64,000 nt of DNA from Allomuricauda sp. Its GTDB lineage: Bacteria > Bacteroidota > Bacteroidia > Flavobacteriales > Flavobacteriaceae. How positions within the stretch are numbered: the first letter of the stretch is position 1; each line of letters begins with the position of its first letter. Both the position numbers and the translations under genes were made by a program. The DNA is taken from assembly GCF_013911645.1 (NCBI RefSeq), contig NZ_JACESV010000001.1, forward strand, positions 744,001-808,000. The letters run 5' to 3'. The notes under the pieces are model-generated. The model saw only the letters and a list, made by a program, of their open reading frames with translations. It did no database searches and was not told the DNA's origin. Below are positions 16,653 to 25,219 of the stretch, one piece after another.

Positions 16653-19505
16653 TTACTTGCTCAAATACATTTTTCGTCTGGAATACAAGTTATAGAATTC
16701 ATCATCTTTCAAGCTATCAATAAATAAAATGCTCTCCCCGGTACTCTTCATTTCAGGCCCCAAGTTTTTGTTCACGTTAGGGAACTTATTGAAAGAGAAT
16801 ACAGGTTGTTTTATAGCGTACCCATCCAAATGTGGCCTAAAGTCGAAATCCTTTATTTTCTTATCGCCCAACATTACTTTGGTAGCATAGTTTACATAAG
16901 GTTCGCCATAAGCCTTGGCAATAAAGGGAACTGTACGCGATGCCCGTGGGTTTGCCTCAATAATGTAAACAATGTCATCTTTTATGGCAAACTGTATATT
17001 GATCAACCCTACCGTGTTGAGTGCCAACGCAATCTTTTTGGTATGGTCCTTAATCTGTTGCATTACAAATTCACCAAGGTTGAACGGTGGCAATGTAGCA
17101 TTGGAATCACCTGAGTGAATTCCGCAGGGTTCTATATGCTCCATAATACCGATAATGTACACATCTTCACCATCGCAAATCGCATCTGCTTCAGCTTCAA
17201 TGGCGCCATCCAAATAATGATCCAGCAACAGTTTGTTGTTTGGTATCTTTCTCAACAAATCAACTACGTGGGCCTCCAATTCCTCTTTGTTGATAACGAT
17301 TTTCATTCCTTGTCCACCTAACACGTAGGATGGTCTTACCAACAACGGGAACTTAAGTTCCTCGGCCAAATCCAAGGCTTCATCTGCGGTTTCTGCCACA
17401 CCGAATCTTGGGTAAGGAATGTTGTTATCCTTCAATAATGTGGAGAAACTTCCTCTATCCTCTGCCAAATCCAAGGACTGGAAGCTGGTCCCGATGATGT
17501 TGATTCCGTATTTATCCAATTTTTCGGCAAGCTTCAATGCGGTTTGCCCTCCCAACTGTACAATTACGCCTTCTGGTTTTTCGTGAAGGATGATATCGTA
17601 GATATGTTCCCAGAAAACAGGCTCAAAGTAAAGCTTGTCCGCGGTATCAAAATCCGTGGAAACGGTTTCCGGGTTACAGTTGATCATAATGGTCTCATAA
17701 CCACATTCGGCGGCAGCCAAAACACCGTGAACACAACAGTAATCGAACTCGATTCCTTGACCAATTCGGTTTGGACCGGAGCCGAGAACCACTACCTTTT
17801 TCTTATCGGTGACCACACTATCGTTGGCCACATATCGCTCACCATCGGGTGTCTCTATTTCCTCTTCAAAAGTAGAATAGTAGTAAGGCGTTACCGCTTT
17901 AAACTCAGCAGCGCAAGTATCTACCAATTTGTACACTCGATTGATGTTCAAATCCATACGCTTGCTGTGCACTTCACTCTCCCAACAATCCAACATGTGG
18001 GCAATTTGTCTATCCGCAAAACCTTTTTGCTTCGCTTCCAACAACAATGCTTTTGGCAAGCTCTCTATGGTGTATTTTGATATTTCCATCTCCAAGAAGT
18101 GCAATTCCTCGTATTGTTTTAGGAACCACATGTCTATTTTGGTGATTTCGTGGATGCGTTTTAATGGGATACCGAGTTGAATGGCATCGTAGATTACGAA
18201 AACCCTGTCCCAACTTGGCACTCTTAATTTTTCAATAATGGTTTCGTAATCCTTGTACCCTTTTCCATCTGCACCCAATCCGTTTCGTTTGATCTCCAGT
18301 GACTGTGTAGCCTTGTGCAGGGCTTCTTGGAACGATCGTCCGATACCCATTACTTCTCCTACGGACTTCATTTGAAGGCCAAGGGTTCTGTCGGAACCTT
18401 CGAATTTATCAAAGTTCCAACGTGGTATTTTTACGATGACGTAGTCCAATGTAGGCTCAAACAATGCCGATGTGGACTTGGTAATCTGGTTGTCCAATTC
18501 ATCCAATGTATAGCCAATGGCCAATTTCGCAGCGATTTTTGCAATCGGATACCCTGTTGCTTTGGAGGCCAAAGCTGAAGATCGGGAAACCCTTGGGTTG
18601 ATCTCGATTGCAATAATATCTTCTTTCTCATCTGGACTCACGGCAAACTGAACGTTACATCCACCTGCGAAGTCCCCTATACTGCGCATCATGTGGATGG
18701 CCATATCCCGCATGCGCTGGAACGTCCTATCGGACAAGGTCATCGCAGGAGCCACGGTAATGGAATCCCCTGTATGGATGCCCATGGGGTCCATATTCTC
18801 AATGGTACAGATGATGACTACATTGTCGTTCTTGTCACGTAGCAACTCCAATTCATATTCTTTCCAGCCCATCAAAGCTTTATCTATCATTACTTCGTGA
18901 ATGGGAGAAACTTCCAGGCCATAGCTCAACATATCGTCAAACTCTGCGGGATCGTGTACTATAGCTGCTCCTGCCCCTCCAAGCGTAAAGGAAGCTCGAA
19001 TTACCAACGGAAACCCGAATTCTTGGGCAATTTCCTTTCCTTTTAGAAACGATGTTGCGGAAGCCTGTGGTGGCATACCTATACCAATTTTGAGCATCAA
19101 CTCCCTAAACTTTTCACGGTCTTCGGTAATGTTGATGGCGTCGATGTCCACCCCTATGATTTTTACTCCAAAATCTTCCCAGATACCTTTGTCATCGGCC
19201 TCGATACAAAGGTTCAATGCGGTTTGTCCGCCCATAGTTGGCAATACCGCATCAATATTTGGATGTTTTTTGAGTATTTCAATGATCGACTTCGTTGTCA
19301 ATGGTTTTAGATAAACGTGGTCCGCCATAGTTGGGTCCGTCATAATGGTGGCGGGATTGCTATTTATCAAAATGGTTTCGATACCGTCTTCCCTAAGCGA
19401 CCGAAGTGCTTGGGAACCTGAATAATCGAACTCGCATGCCTGACCGATAATGATTGGGCCAGAACCAATAATCAAAATGGAATTTAAATCTTTTCTTTTG
19501 GGCAT
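16653..19505 (-). CDS. carB: Carbamoyl-phosphate synthase large subunit (short form without C-terminal allosteric domain)
   Basis: CarB joins bicarbonate, ammonia from the small subunit and two ATP to form carbamoyl phosphate for pyrimidines and arginine. The 950 residues contain both ATP-grasp halves: the N-terminal half opens LIIGSGPIIIGQACEFDYSG and contains INPRVSRSSALASKATG; the C-terminal half opens VLGSGPNRIGQGIEFDYCC and contains EANPRASRTVPFIAKA. The helical oligomerisation region lies between. It ends about 30 residues after FPNVNKNLGPEMKSTGE, where E. coli CarB (1073 residues) goes on into the MGS-like domain that binds UMP, IMP and ornithine. That domain is absent, with a clean stop codon. 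No carA lies in the window. Confidence 0.95.
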   Translation of the reverse strand: MPKRKDLNSILIIGSGPIIIGQACEFDYSGSQALRSLREDGIETILINSNPATIMTDPTMADHVYLKPLTTKSIIEILKKHPNIDAVLPTMGGQTALNLCIEADDKGIWEDFGVKIIGVDIDAINITEDREKFRELMLKIGIGMPPQASATSFLKGKEIAQEFGFPLVIRASFTLGGAGAAIVHDPAEFDDMLSYGLEVSPIHEVMIDKALMGWKEYELELLRDKNDNVVIICTIENMDPMGIHTGDSITVAPAMTLSDRTFQRMRDMAIHMMRSIGDFAGGCNVQFAVSPDEKEDIIAIEINPRVSRSSALASKATGYPIAKIAAKLAIGYTLDELDNQITKSTSALFEPTLDYVIVKIPRWNFDKFEGSDRTLGLQMKSVGEVMGIGRSFQEALHKATQSLEIKRNGLGADGKGYKDYETIIEKLRVPSWDRVFVIYDAIQLGIPLKRIHEITKIDMWFLKQYEELHFLEMEISKYTIESLPKALLLEAKQKGFADRQIAHMLDCWESEVHSKRMDLNINRVYKLVDTCAAEFKAVTPYYYSTFEEEIETPDGERYVANDSVVTDKKKVVVLGSGPNRIGQGIEFDYCCVHGVLAAAECGYETIMINCNPETVSTDFDTADKLYFEPVFWEHIYDIILHEKPEGVIVQLGGQTALKLAEKLDKYGINIIGTSFQSLDLAEDRGSFSTLLKDNNIPYPRFGVAETADEALDLAEELKFPLLVRPSYVLGGQGMKIVINKEELEAHVVDLLRKIPNNKLLLDHYLDGAIEAEADAICDGEDVYIIGIMEHIEPCGIHSGDSNATLPPFNLGEFVMQQIKDHTKKIALALNTVGLINIQFAIKDDIVYIIEANPRASRTVPFIAKAYGEPYVNYATKVMLGDKKIKDFDFRPHLDGYAIKQPVFSFNKFPNVNKNLGPEMKSTGESILFIDSLKDDEFYNLYSRRKMYLSK

Positions 19506-19546
19506 TTTCTTTAGGGGTTTCTCGTTATCTGCTTATATGTCAAAAA

Positions 19547-19575
19547 AAAGGTGTTACTGGAAAAGTAACACCTTT
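19547..19575 (-). terminator. Intrinsic terminator between rpmH and carB
   Basis: Perfect 12-bp arms AAAGGTGTTACT (19547-19558) and AGTAACACCTTT (19564-19575) flank a five-base loop, with an eight-A run on the left that reads as T on the minus strand. It ends rpmH transcription. Confidence 0.9.
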
Positions 19576-19598
19576 AATTTAAATAATAAATACTATCA

Positions 19599-19757
19599 TT
19601 ATTTTTTATGTCTTGGCTCAGAGGAAACAGTTAATCTCTTTCTTCCCTTGGCTCTTCTTCTCGCAAGAACTTTTCTACCATTGGCAGTCGCCATGCGCTC
19701 CCTAAAACCATGCTTGTTTCTTCTCTTCCTTTTGGATGGTTGATACGTTCTTTTCAT
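19599..19757 (-). CDS. rpmH: 50S ribosomal protein L34
   Basis: A 52-residue basic protein starting [20 protein letters not shown] and continuing through [20 protein letters not shown], the unmistakable L34 signature. It is a component of the large ribosomal subunit. It is too short for many gene finders. A strong promoter (19820-19849) and terminator (19547-19575) frame it as a single-gene unit. It is not next to rnpA here, unlike the usual rpmH-rnpA order. Confidence 0.98.
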   Translation of the reverse strand: MKRTYQPSKRKRRNKHGFRERMATANGRKVLARRRAKGRKRLTVSSEPRHKK

Positions 19758-19819
19758 TTCCGAACTGTTTTATGGATTTTGATGTCGGGAAATTTGTTTT
19801 CCCTAAAAAATTCTGGGCG

Positions 19820-19849
19820 CAAATATACGAAGACTTTTTACTTTGGCAA
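19820..19849 (-). promoter_or_regulatory. Promoter of rpmH
   Basis: On the minus strand TTG (19847-19849), a 19-nt spacer and TATATTTG (19820-19827) match the Bacteroidota TTG-N19-TAnnTTTG consensus exactly. It lies about 63 nt upstream of the rpmH ATG. Confidence 0.85.
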
Positions 19850-19882
19850 GTCCAAACTTAAAATATTTAATTAAGTTTTTAG

Positions 19883-19890
19883 TACTTTTG
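19883..19890 (+). promoter_or_regulatory. -7 box of the TPR-protein gene, divergent to rpmH
   Basis: TACTTTTG matches TAnnTTTG, 36 nt before the ATG at 19927. Together with the rpmH promoter it forms a compact divergent promoter region. Confidence 0.6.
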
Positions 19891-19926
19891 CGAGCGCTTA
19901 ACAACAGGTAAAAATCACTAGACCGT

Positions 19927-20442
19927 ATGTTCAATAAAAATATCAAGCTCGTTATTGCCGTTCTTATCATAGCTTATGCTGTTTACCAGTTTGTGGAAGG
20001 CAACATTGGCAACGGAATTGCATTGATCTTGCTATCCTTCGTTTTCATTTTTCTTTATTTTAGAAATGAGTTTATCCTATTGGCCTTTCTTAAAATGAGA
20101 AAGCAGGATTTGGACGGTGTGCAACGGTGGCTTGATAAGATAAAGAACCCCGAGTCTGCTTTGATCAAAAAACAAGTGGGATATTACAACTACCTGCACG
20201 GTATTATCTACTCTCAAAAAAACCTGACGCAGGCCGAAAAGTACTTTAAAAAAGCCTTGAAATTTGGTCTCACCATGGATTACGATGTGGCTATGGCCAA
20301 ATTGAGCTTGGCGGGCATCGCCATGCAAAAGCGCAGAAAGCGTGAGGCCACCCAATTGTTAAAAGAGGCCAAGAAATTGGACAAGAACAACATGCTTACC
20401 GATCAGATCAAGATGATGCAGCAGCAGATGAAGAAGATTTAG
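19927..20442 (+). CDS. TPR-containing membrane protein
   Basis: The 171-residue protein has two N-terminal hydrophobic helices (about 7-22 and 29-45) that place it in the inner membrane with a short loop between them. The remainder is a small helical tetratricopeptide-like domain: KKQVGYYNYLHGIIYSQKNL and AEKYFKKALKFGL show the alternating small/large TPR pattern, as do later AKLSLAGIAMQKR and ATQLLKEAKKLDK. It probably acts as a membrane-bound scaffold; no partner can be named. The 3' end overlaps a doubtful small minus-strand frame. Confidence 0.75.
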   Translation: MFNKNIKLVIAVLIIAYAVYQFVEGNIGNGIALILLSFVFIFLYFRNEFILLAFLKMRKQDLDGVQRWLDKIKNPESALIKKQVGYYNYLHGIIYSQKNLTQAEKYFKKALKFGLTMDYDVAMAKLSLAGIAMQKRRKREATQLLKEAKKLDKNNMLTDQIKMMQQQMKKI

Positions 20443-20608
20443 GGTTCTTCCCAAGCTTCCTCATTATCTCTTTTCTTAAATTAGGGTTGAAAATTTTGTC
20501 AAACCAGATTTTGCCCTCGTCAATTTTATCGGCTTTTAATGACTTGAATACTTGTGCTGAATTACCGTCAATTATTACGGTGTTTCTTTTATTAATTGAT
20601 AAATTCAT
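20408..20608 (-). CDS. Doubtful small hypothetical protein
   Basis: A 66-residue frame that lies mostly (166 of 201 nt) outside the neighbouring genes. The part in the gap reads as a plausible protein (NTVIIDGNSAQVFKSLKADK, then EGKIWFDKIFNPNLRKEI), but the last residues (SSSSAAASS) are a shadow of the TPR gene's 3' end. It overlaps that gene convergently by 35 nt. No family and no promoter were recognised. It could be a decayed gene fragment. Confidence 0.3.
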   Translation of the reverse strand: MNLSINKRNTVIIDGNSAQVFKSLKADKIDEGKIWFDKIFNPNLRKEIMRKLGKNPKSSSSAAASS

Positions 20609-20682
20609 TAAAAAATGAATTACATACTATTACATTGGGTGTAAAAATTCAGGTCAAATTTAAACTATACGGATATTTTAAT

Positions 20683-20690
20683 TAAATTTG
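20683..20690 (+). promoter_or_regulatory. -7 box of the vapBC-type operon
   Basis: TAAATTTG matches TAnnTTTG and lies 22 nt before the antitoxin ATG at 20712. Confidence 0.55.
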
Positions 20691-20711
20691 TACGTATAAT
20701 AAGTTTGGGTT

Positions 20712-20960
20712 ATGGACACAAAACTAACTTTAAAGCTTAATCAAGAAATAATTGAACGAGCAAAAGAATATGCTGCAGATAAAAAAATGAGCTTGTCCAG
20801 AATTGTGGAAGCTTATTTGCAATCTTTGACATCTGACAAGAAAGGTTCAGATGTAGAAATTTCTCCATTCGTTAAAAGTTTATCTACTGGAGTCAAAATC
20901 CCTGCTGACTTAGATTCCAAAACAGCATATTCCGATTATTTATTGGAGAAATACAAATAG
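20712..20960 (+). CDS. Antitoxin, ribbon-helix-helix type (DUF6364-like)
   Basis: This 82-residue protein begins with a beta strand TKLTLKLNQEIIERAKEYA and a helix-turn-helix-like KKMSLSRIVEAYLQSL, the pattern of ribbon-helix-helix DNA-binding antitoxins. The C-terminal half (about 50-82) is a flexible acidic/aromatic tail suited to blocking the toxin. Its stop codon is directly followed by the PIN toxin's ATG with no gap. It is expected to neutralise the toxin and repress its own promoter. Assignment rests on fold pattern and gene pairing. Confidence 0.85.
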   Translation: MDTKLTLKLNQEIIERAKEYAADKKMSLSRIVEAYLQSLTSDKKGSDVEISPFVKSLSTGVKIPADLDSKTAYSDYLLEKYK

Positions 20961-21383
20961 ATGAGAAAAAGATTGTTTCTCGATACGAATGTAATTCTTG
21001 ATTTACTTGGAGAAAGAGACCCTTACTATGATTCCATAGCTAAAATTGCTACACTGGCCGATAAAGACGTGCTAACTTTAGTTGTCTCACCCATATCGTT
21101 TGCAACTTTAAACTACTTTCTATCAAAATTTGAATCTGCACAAATTGCTAGGGGAAAATTAAGGAAATTTAAAATCTTATGTACAATCTGCGAACTAGAT
21201 GAACACATCATTGAAAAAGGGCTGAATTCCGATTTTAAAGATTTCGAAGATGCGCTACAATATTTTAGTGCTGTGGATTCTGATTGCGATATTATTATTA
21301 CTAGGAACGGAAAAGACTTTAAAAAGTCTTTGTTGCCAGTTATGACTGCGGATGAATATTTGCAGAGCATAAAATCAACATAA
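20961..21383 (+). CDS. PIN-domain toxin (VapC-like RNase)
   Basis: A 140-residue PIN-domain protein. The first strand FLDTNVILDLL holds Asp8; the acidic residues near DFEDALQYFSA (Glu96/Asp97) and DSDCDIIITRNGKDF (Asp108/Asp110) complete the metal-binding cluster of a magnesium-dependent RNase. VapC toxins usually cut tRNA or the sarcin-ricin loop of 23S rRNA; the target here cannot be read from sequence. It abuts the antitoxin gene, with which it forms a type II toxin-antitoxin pair. Confidence 0.88.
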   Translation: MRKRLFLDTNVILDLLGERDPYYDSIAKIATLADKDVLTLVVSPISFATLNYFLSKFESAQIARGKLRKFKILCTICELDEHIIEKGLNSDFKDFEDALQYFSAVDSDCDIIITRNGKDFKKSLLPVMTADEYLQSIKST

Positions 21384-21474
21384 CATCACCTATTCGAAAT
21401 GGTAACTGTGCCGCTAAAAACAACTAGAGGTCTATACCAACAAATCCGTAATCTATAAGCGTTAGTTCCAAACC

Positions 21475-22443
21475 CTACTTCCCCGTGCTCCCCACTCGGT
21501 AATACCCTTTGTTCGGGATTTCGATCGTATACTTTTTACGGGAAGCATTGTTCAAGTGCGGTTCGCGCAACCATGGATTATGTCGCTTCAATACTTTATA
21601 ATTGATTTCGTAAAGTTCTGCAAAATCGGCCCAGTTGCTTACCGCTGTGTCTACTTCAACCGTAAAAGTTGGGGCCTTTTCGTACATATCCTCTTCATCC
21701 AACTGAAAACCATACTTGTCGCGATTTGATAATATTTCCTTTATGGCCAAAATACGGAACACATAGCGTCCTGTCTCCTGCCCCAACAGCAAATCGTAAT
21801 AATCGTCCACTTGCTGAATGTCCATATATTTTTGAATACCGGCAGGGCCAGCGTTGTATGCAGCAGCGGTCAAGGTCCAGGTTCCAAAACGGTCTTTCCA
21901 CTTGTTAAGGTAATCACAGGCCACTTGCGTCGCTTTTTCCACATGGTAACGTTCATCTACGTTATCGTTTACCTCAAGACCATATTCCCTTCCGGTTCCC
22001 CTCATGATCTGCCAAAAACCAGTAGCTCCGGCAGGCGACACCACATTTTGCAAACCACTCTCGGCTACGGCCAAATATTTAAAGTCATCCGGAATACCAT
22101 TCTTTTTAAGAATGGGCTCAATAATCGGGAAGTATTTATTGGCTCGCTTCATCAACAAAAGAGCGTTGGATTGCCAATAAGTGTTCACCAAAAATTCACG
22201 ATCAACACGCTCCATAATTTCCGGGTCTTCTTGCGGAACCGGTTCGCCCGCAAAATTAAGGTCTTCGGGAATTTCTATGGCACTGATCTGGTAGGTATCC
22301 GCCACATTCTTGTCCGTAGTTTCAGCCTCGGATTCCTTAATCAAAGGTTTTTCTTCCATTTCGGTCGACTGCACAGCAAAAATCAATGTGCTTCCAACAG
22401 CGATCAGTCCTATAATAGCGAGTATGTTTTTGATGTATTTCAT
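21475..22443 (-). CDS. Lytic transglycosylase with SLT domain (MltD-like)
   Basis: The 322-residue protein has an N-terminal signal anchor (about 5-25) and a lysozyme-like SLT domain with catalytic Glu128 in AVAESGL, the ATGFWQIM motif and AAAYNAGPAGIQKY. It cleaves the glycan backbone of peptidoglycan to leave 1,6-anhydro-MurNAc ends, in the periplasm. The C-terminal part (about 270-322, YKVLKRHNPWLREP) resembles a single degenerate LysM-type wall-binding segment; the tandem LysM repeats of E. coli MltD are not present. It is upstream of nothing on the same strand, so it is probably a single gene. Confidence 0.9.
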   Translation of the reverse strand: MKYIKNILAIIGLIAVGSTLIFAVQSTEMEEKPLIKESEAETTDKNVADTYQISAIEIPEDLNFAGEPVPQEDPEIMERVDREFLVNTYWQSNALLLMKRANKYFPIIEPILKKNGIPDDFKYLAVAESGLQNVVSPAGATGFWQIMRGTGREYGLEVNDNVDERYHVEKATQVACDYLNKWKDRFGTWTLTAAAYNAGPAGIQKYMDIQQVDDYYDLLLGQETGRYVFRILAIKEILSNRDKYGFQLDEEDMYEKAPTFTVEVDTAVSNWADFAELYEINYKVLKRHNPWLREPHLNNASRKKYTIEIPNKGYYRVGSTGK

Positions 22444-22491
22444 AGCAATTAATTTTAAGAGTACTGTAAAGATACTATTATATAGATAAAA

Positions 22492-23154
22492 TTATTTCAA
22501 AATAATTGTGGGAAGATGCTCATTGAACCACTTGGCACGATGAATGATCATGGTGTGGGTACCATTTTTAACCGTAATGCAATTTTTGATATTGGCTATT
22601 GGAAAAACAGCGTCACGTTCTCCTTGAATATGCACAACATTGTCTGCGGGAACTTCTTGATCCCAATTTACGATTTGATCTATGGACCAATCAATATAAT
22701 ATTTATCCCGGATGGATAAATACTTTTCATACAGGTGCAAACGCTTGGTTACCGTTTCACCAAAAGCGTATTTCGCCAATAGTTCCACATTGTTTACCAA
22801 GCCTGTGGGCAGCAATTTGTGCACTTTGGTATACTTGGCAAAAATCATTCTCTTGGGAAGTTCGTGCTTGCTTTTTACAGAAGATACCACAATTACTTTT
22901 CGAACAGGGATAATTTTGGCCATCTCCTGCACCAACATACCACCAAAGGAAACTCCCAACAAAACAGGGTCGGGTTCCTCAATCTTTTCGCACATCTTTT
23001 TGGCATATTCCATAAGACCGATTCCCTTTTCAGGTATAAACCACTCCAAAGTATGAACTGTAAATTGATCTTCCGGAAGTTGTATTCCTTCAAAAATGGA
23101 TGCATTGGCAGCCATTCCTGGCATTAGGTAAACAGGGGTTTTATTATCGGACAT
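22492..23154 (-). CDS. Alpha/beta hydrolase
   Basis: A 220-residue alpha/beta-hydrolase with the nucleophile elbow GVSFGGM (Ser69), an acidic member in HIQGERDAVFP near residue 180, and His in GTHTMIIHRA near residue 203. It lacks a lid insertion and an export signal, so it is cytoplasmic, and short for the family. The substrate is unknown; similar small hydrolases act as esterases or thioesterases. It diverges from the small GNAT gene across 160 nt. Confidence 0.8.
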   Translation of the reverse strand: MSDNKTPVYLMPGMAANASIFEGIQLPEDQFTVHTLEWFIPEKGIGLMEYAKKMCEKIEEPDPVLLGVSFGGMLVQEMAKIIPVRKVIVVSSVKSKHELPKRMIFAKYTKVHKLLPTGLVNNVELLAKYAFGETVTKRLHLYEKYLSIRDKYYIDWSIDQIVNWDQEVPADNVVHIQGERDAVFPIANIKNCITVKNGTHTMIIHRAKWFNEHLPTIILK

Positions 23155-23314
23155 ATTATACCAAATATCGGCAAGGACTAGGAAATTAGCAATATTTTGA
23201 CTAATTTTGTATCCCTTTTGCAGCTAACCCCGCTTATGAATACAATTTTTCAATCAGGGGAACATTAAAATACCTTTTTCAGGGTATTACGAGTCGTTAA
23301 AAAACAAGTACTAT

Positions 23315-23608
23315 ATGACAACATTGGAAATCACTGACAATAGTTTCTTGCGTCAATTTGAAACTACCGTCAATGGGCATTTAGCCAAAATTGAGTACTC
23401 TTCACAAGAGCGCAAAGTATTTTTGACCAAACTGGTTATTCCAGAAGAAATTACAGAAGAGGGATTTAAAGAGGATTTCATCAAAGCCGTTTTAAACGAA
23501 ATTCAGGAAAACAACCTTAGAGTTGTACCTACAAGCCCTCAAATTGCAGGTTTTTTAAGAAAAAATAGGCAATACAAGGAAATGTTACCAGTTGGTATTC
23601 GCATCTGA
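23315..23608 (+). CDS. Small GNAT-family N-acetyltransferase (COG2388/YidJ-like)
   Basis: This 97-residue protein matches the minimal GNAT-fold family: a hydrophobic beta core from FETTVNGHLAKIEYSS and KVFLTKLVIPEE, then the helix FKEDFIKAVLNEIQEN, and a strand RVVPTSPQIAGFLRKN. The length is at the low end but normal for this subgroup. The acetyl acceptor is unknown. A shared terminator lies between it and the converging mtaB gene. Confidence 0.75.
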   Translation: MTTLEITDNSFLRQFETTVNGHLAKIEYSSQERKVFLTKLVIPEEITEEGFKEDFIKAVLNEIQENNLRVVPTSPQIAGFLRKNRQYKEMLPVGIRI

Positions 23609-23635
23609 TCAAGCCAACCATCAGTTAAAGCATTT

Positions 23636-23665
23636 AAACCTCCTAAATCGGGAGGTTTTTTTATG
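23636..23665. terminator. Bidirectional terminator between GNAT gene and mtaB
   Basis: Arms AAACCTCC (23636-23643) and GGAGGTTT (23651-23658) flank a seven-base loop; a T-run follows on the plus strand and A's precede it, so it can serve both converging genes. Confidence 0.85.
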
Positions 23666-24989
23666 CCATGATTTCGGTGGACACAAATTCGAATCGCACC
23701 AGACCGTCATCATCAATATCGGTGAGCTTTATTTGGTGCAAGGTATTCACAAACGTAGGATCCCATGGTGCTTTTACCTTTACATAATTTTCGGTAAACC
23801 CATGTATGTAGCCCTTTTTATTCTCTCCCTCGAACAAAACAGTACGTACAGTCCCCAATTGACTCTCATAAAAAGCCCTACGCTTTTTGGCGGATAGTCC
23901 ACGGAGCATCTTGCTTCGTTTGCTACGTACTTTTTTGGGAACCACTTTGTCCATTCCAGCGGCCACGGTATTGTCCCTTTCAGAATAGGTAAATACGTGC
24001 AGATAAGAAACATCCAGTTCATTCAAAAAATGATAGGTCTCCAAGAAATGCTCGTCGGTCTCTCCTGGAAAACCTACGATTACATCCACCCCAATGCAGG
24101 CATGGGGCATGGTTTCTTTGATACGTTTTACCCTATCCACATACAAATTGGATAGATAACGGCGGCGCATCTTCTTTAAAATAGCATCACTACCGCTTTG
24201 CAATGGCACGTGAAAATGGGGCACAAAGGAATTGCTCTGGGCCACAAAATCTATGGTTTCGTTCTTGAGCAAATTAGGCTCAATAGAAGAGATACGAAGA
24301 CGGTGGATGCCTTCGATGGTGTCCAAAGCCTTTACTAAATCCAAAAAGGTATGCTCGTGCTTTTTATTCCCAAACTCGCCTTTTCCGTAATCACCTATGT
24401 TCACTCCCGTTAAAACAATCTCTTTGATGTCTTGCGAGGCAATTTCCTTGGCATTGTTCAACACATTGTCCAAGGTATCGCTACGGGAAATTCCACGGGC
24501 CAAGGGAATGGTGCAATAGGTACATTTATAATCACATCCATCCTGAACCTTTAAAAAAGCACGGGTACGGTCGCCAATGGCATAACTGCCCACATAAAAA
24601 TCGGCATCTTCTATCTCACAGGAATGCACCTCTCCCCTATCGTTTTTGGTCAAATCGTTCAGGTAATCGGTTATCTTGAACTTTTCCGTAGCACCAAGTA
24701 CCAAATCCACACCATCCACTTCCGCCAGTTCTTCGGGTTTTAGCTGCGCATAACAACCTACAGCCGCTACAAAAGCATCAGGATTGGCTTTTTGCGCCTG
24801 CTTTACAATGGTTTTAAAACGTTTATCGGCATTCTCGGTTACCGAACAGGTGTTTATTACATACACGTCCGCCTCCTCCGAAAAGTCCACACGCTCAAAC
24901 TCCTCCTTTTCAAAACTTCTGGCAATGGTAGAGGTTTCGGAGAAATTGAGCTTGCAGCCCAGCGTGTAAAATGCAACTTTTTTGTTCAT
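23661..24989 (-). CDS. mtaB: tRNA t6A37 methylthiotransferase (MtaB-like)
   Basis: A 442-residue radical-SAM methylthiotransferase. The N-terminal MTTase domain carries Cys12, Cys48 and Cys79 (TLGCKLN, NTCSV, VGCY) for one [4Fe-4S] cluster; the radical-SAM domain has CDYKCTYC (Cys152, Cys156, Cys159) for the second; a TRAM-like tail begins near 380. MtaB turns N6-threonylcarbamoyladenosine at position 37 of tRNA into its 2-methylthio form. The TLGCKLN start points to MtaB rather than MiaB. It has its own promoter (25015-25046). Confidence 0.9.
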   Translation of the reverse strand: MNKKVAFYTLGCKLNFSETSTIARSFEKEEFERVDFSEEADVYVINTCSVTENADKRFKTIVKQAQKANPDAFVAAVGCYAQLKPEELAEVDGVDLVLGATEKFKITDYLNDLTKNDRGEVHSCEIEDADFYVGSYAIGDRTRAFLKVQDGCDYKCTYCTIPLARGISRSDTLDNVLNNAKEIASQDIKEIVLTGVNIGDYGKGEFGNKKHEHTFLDLVKALDTIEGIHRLRISSIEPNLLKNETIDFVAQSNSFVPHFHVPLQSGSDAILKKMRRRYLSNLYVDRVKRIKETMPHACIGVDVIVGFPGETDEHFLETYHFLNELDVSYLHVFTYSERDNTVAAGMDKVVPKKVRSKRSKMLRGLSAKKRRAFYESQLGTVRTVLFEGENKKGYIHGFTENYVKVKAPWDPTFVNTLHQIKLTDIDDDGLVRFEFVSTEIMA

Positions 24990-25014
24990 ATACCTGCCAT
25001 GCGTTTTAGGGGCG

Positions 25015-25046
25015 CAAAGATAGTGATTTGTTGGGAGTTATCGCAA
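25015..25046 (-). promoter_or_regulatory. Promoter of mtaB
   Basis: On the minus strand TTG (25044-25046), a 21-nt spacer and TATCTTTG (25015-25022) match TTG-N-TAnnTTTG, 25 nt before the start. Confidence 0.7.
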
Positions 25047-25089
25047 ATGGTCGGATGGTGCAGAGTTTATGGTTTAGGGTTAATCGCCC

Positions 25090-25134
<45 letters not shown>

Positions 25135-25219
25135 AAAACAATCAATCACATTTTCCCATCAAATTTCCCACATCTTTTAATTAACTTGTTTGCCTATACC
25201 AACCATAAAGTGCAACAAA

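Noticed and set aside
17544..18080. Plus-strand reading frame of 178 codons
   Set aside because: It is opposite carB, whose protein is conserved throughout; no promoter or family supports the plus-strand frame.
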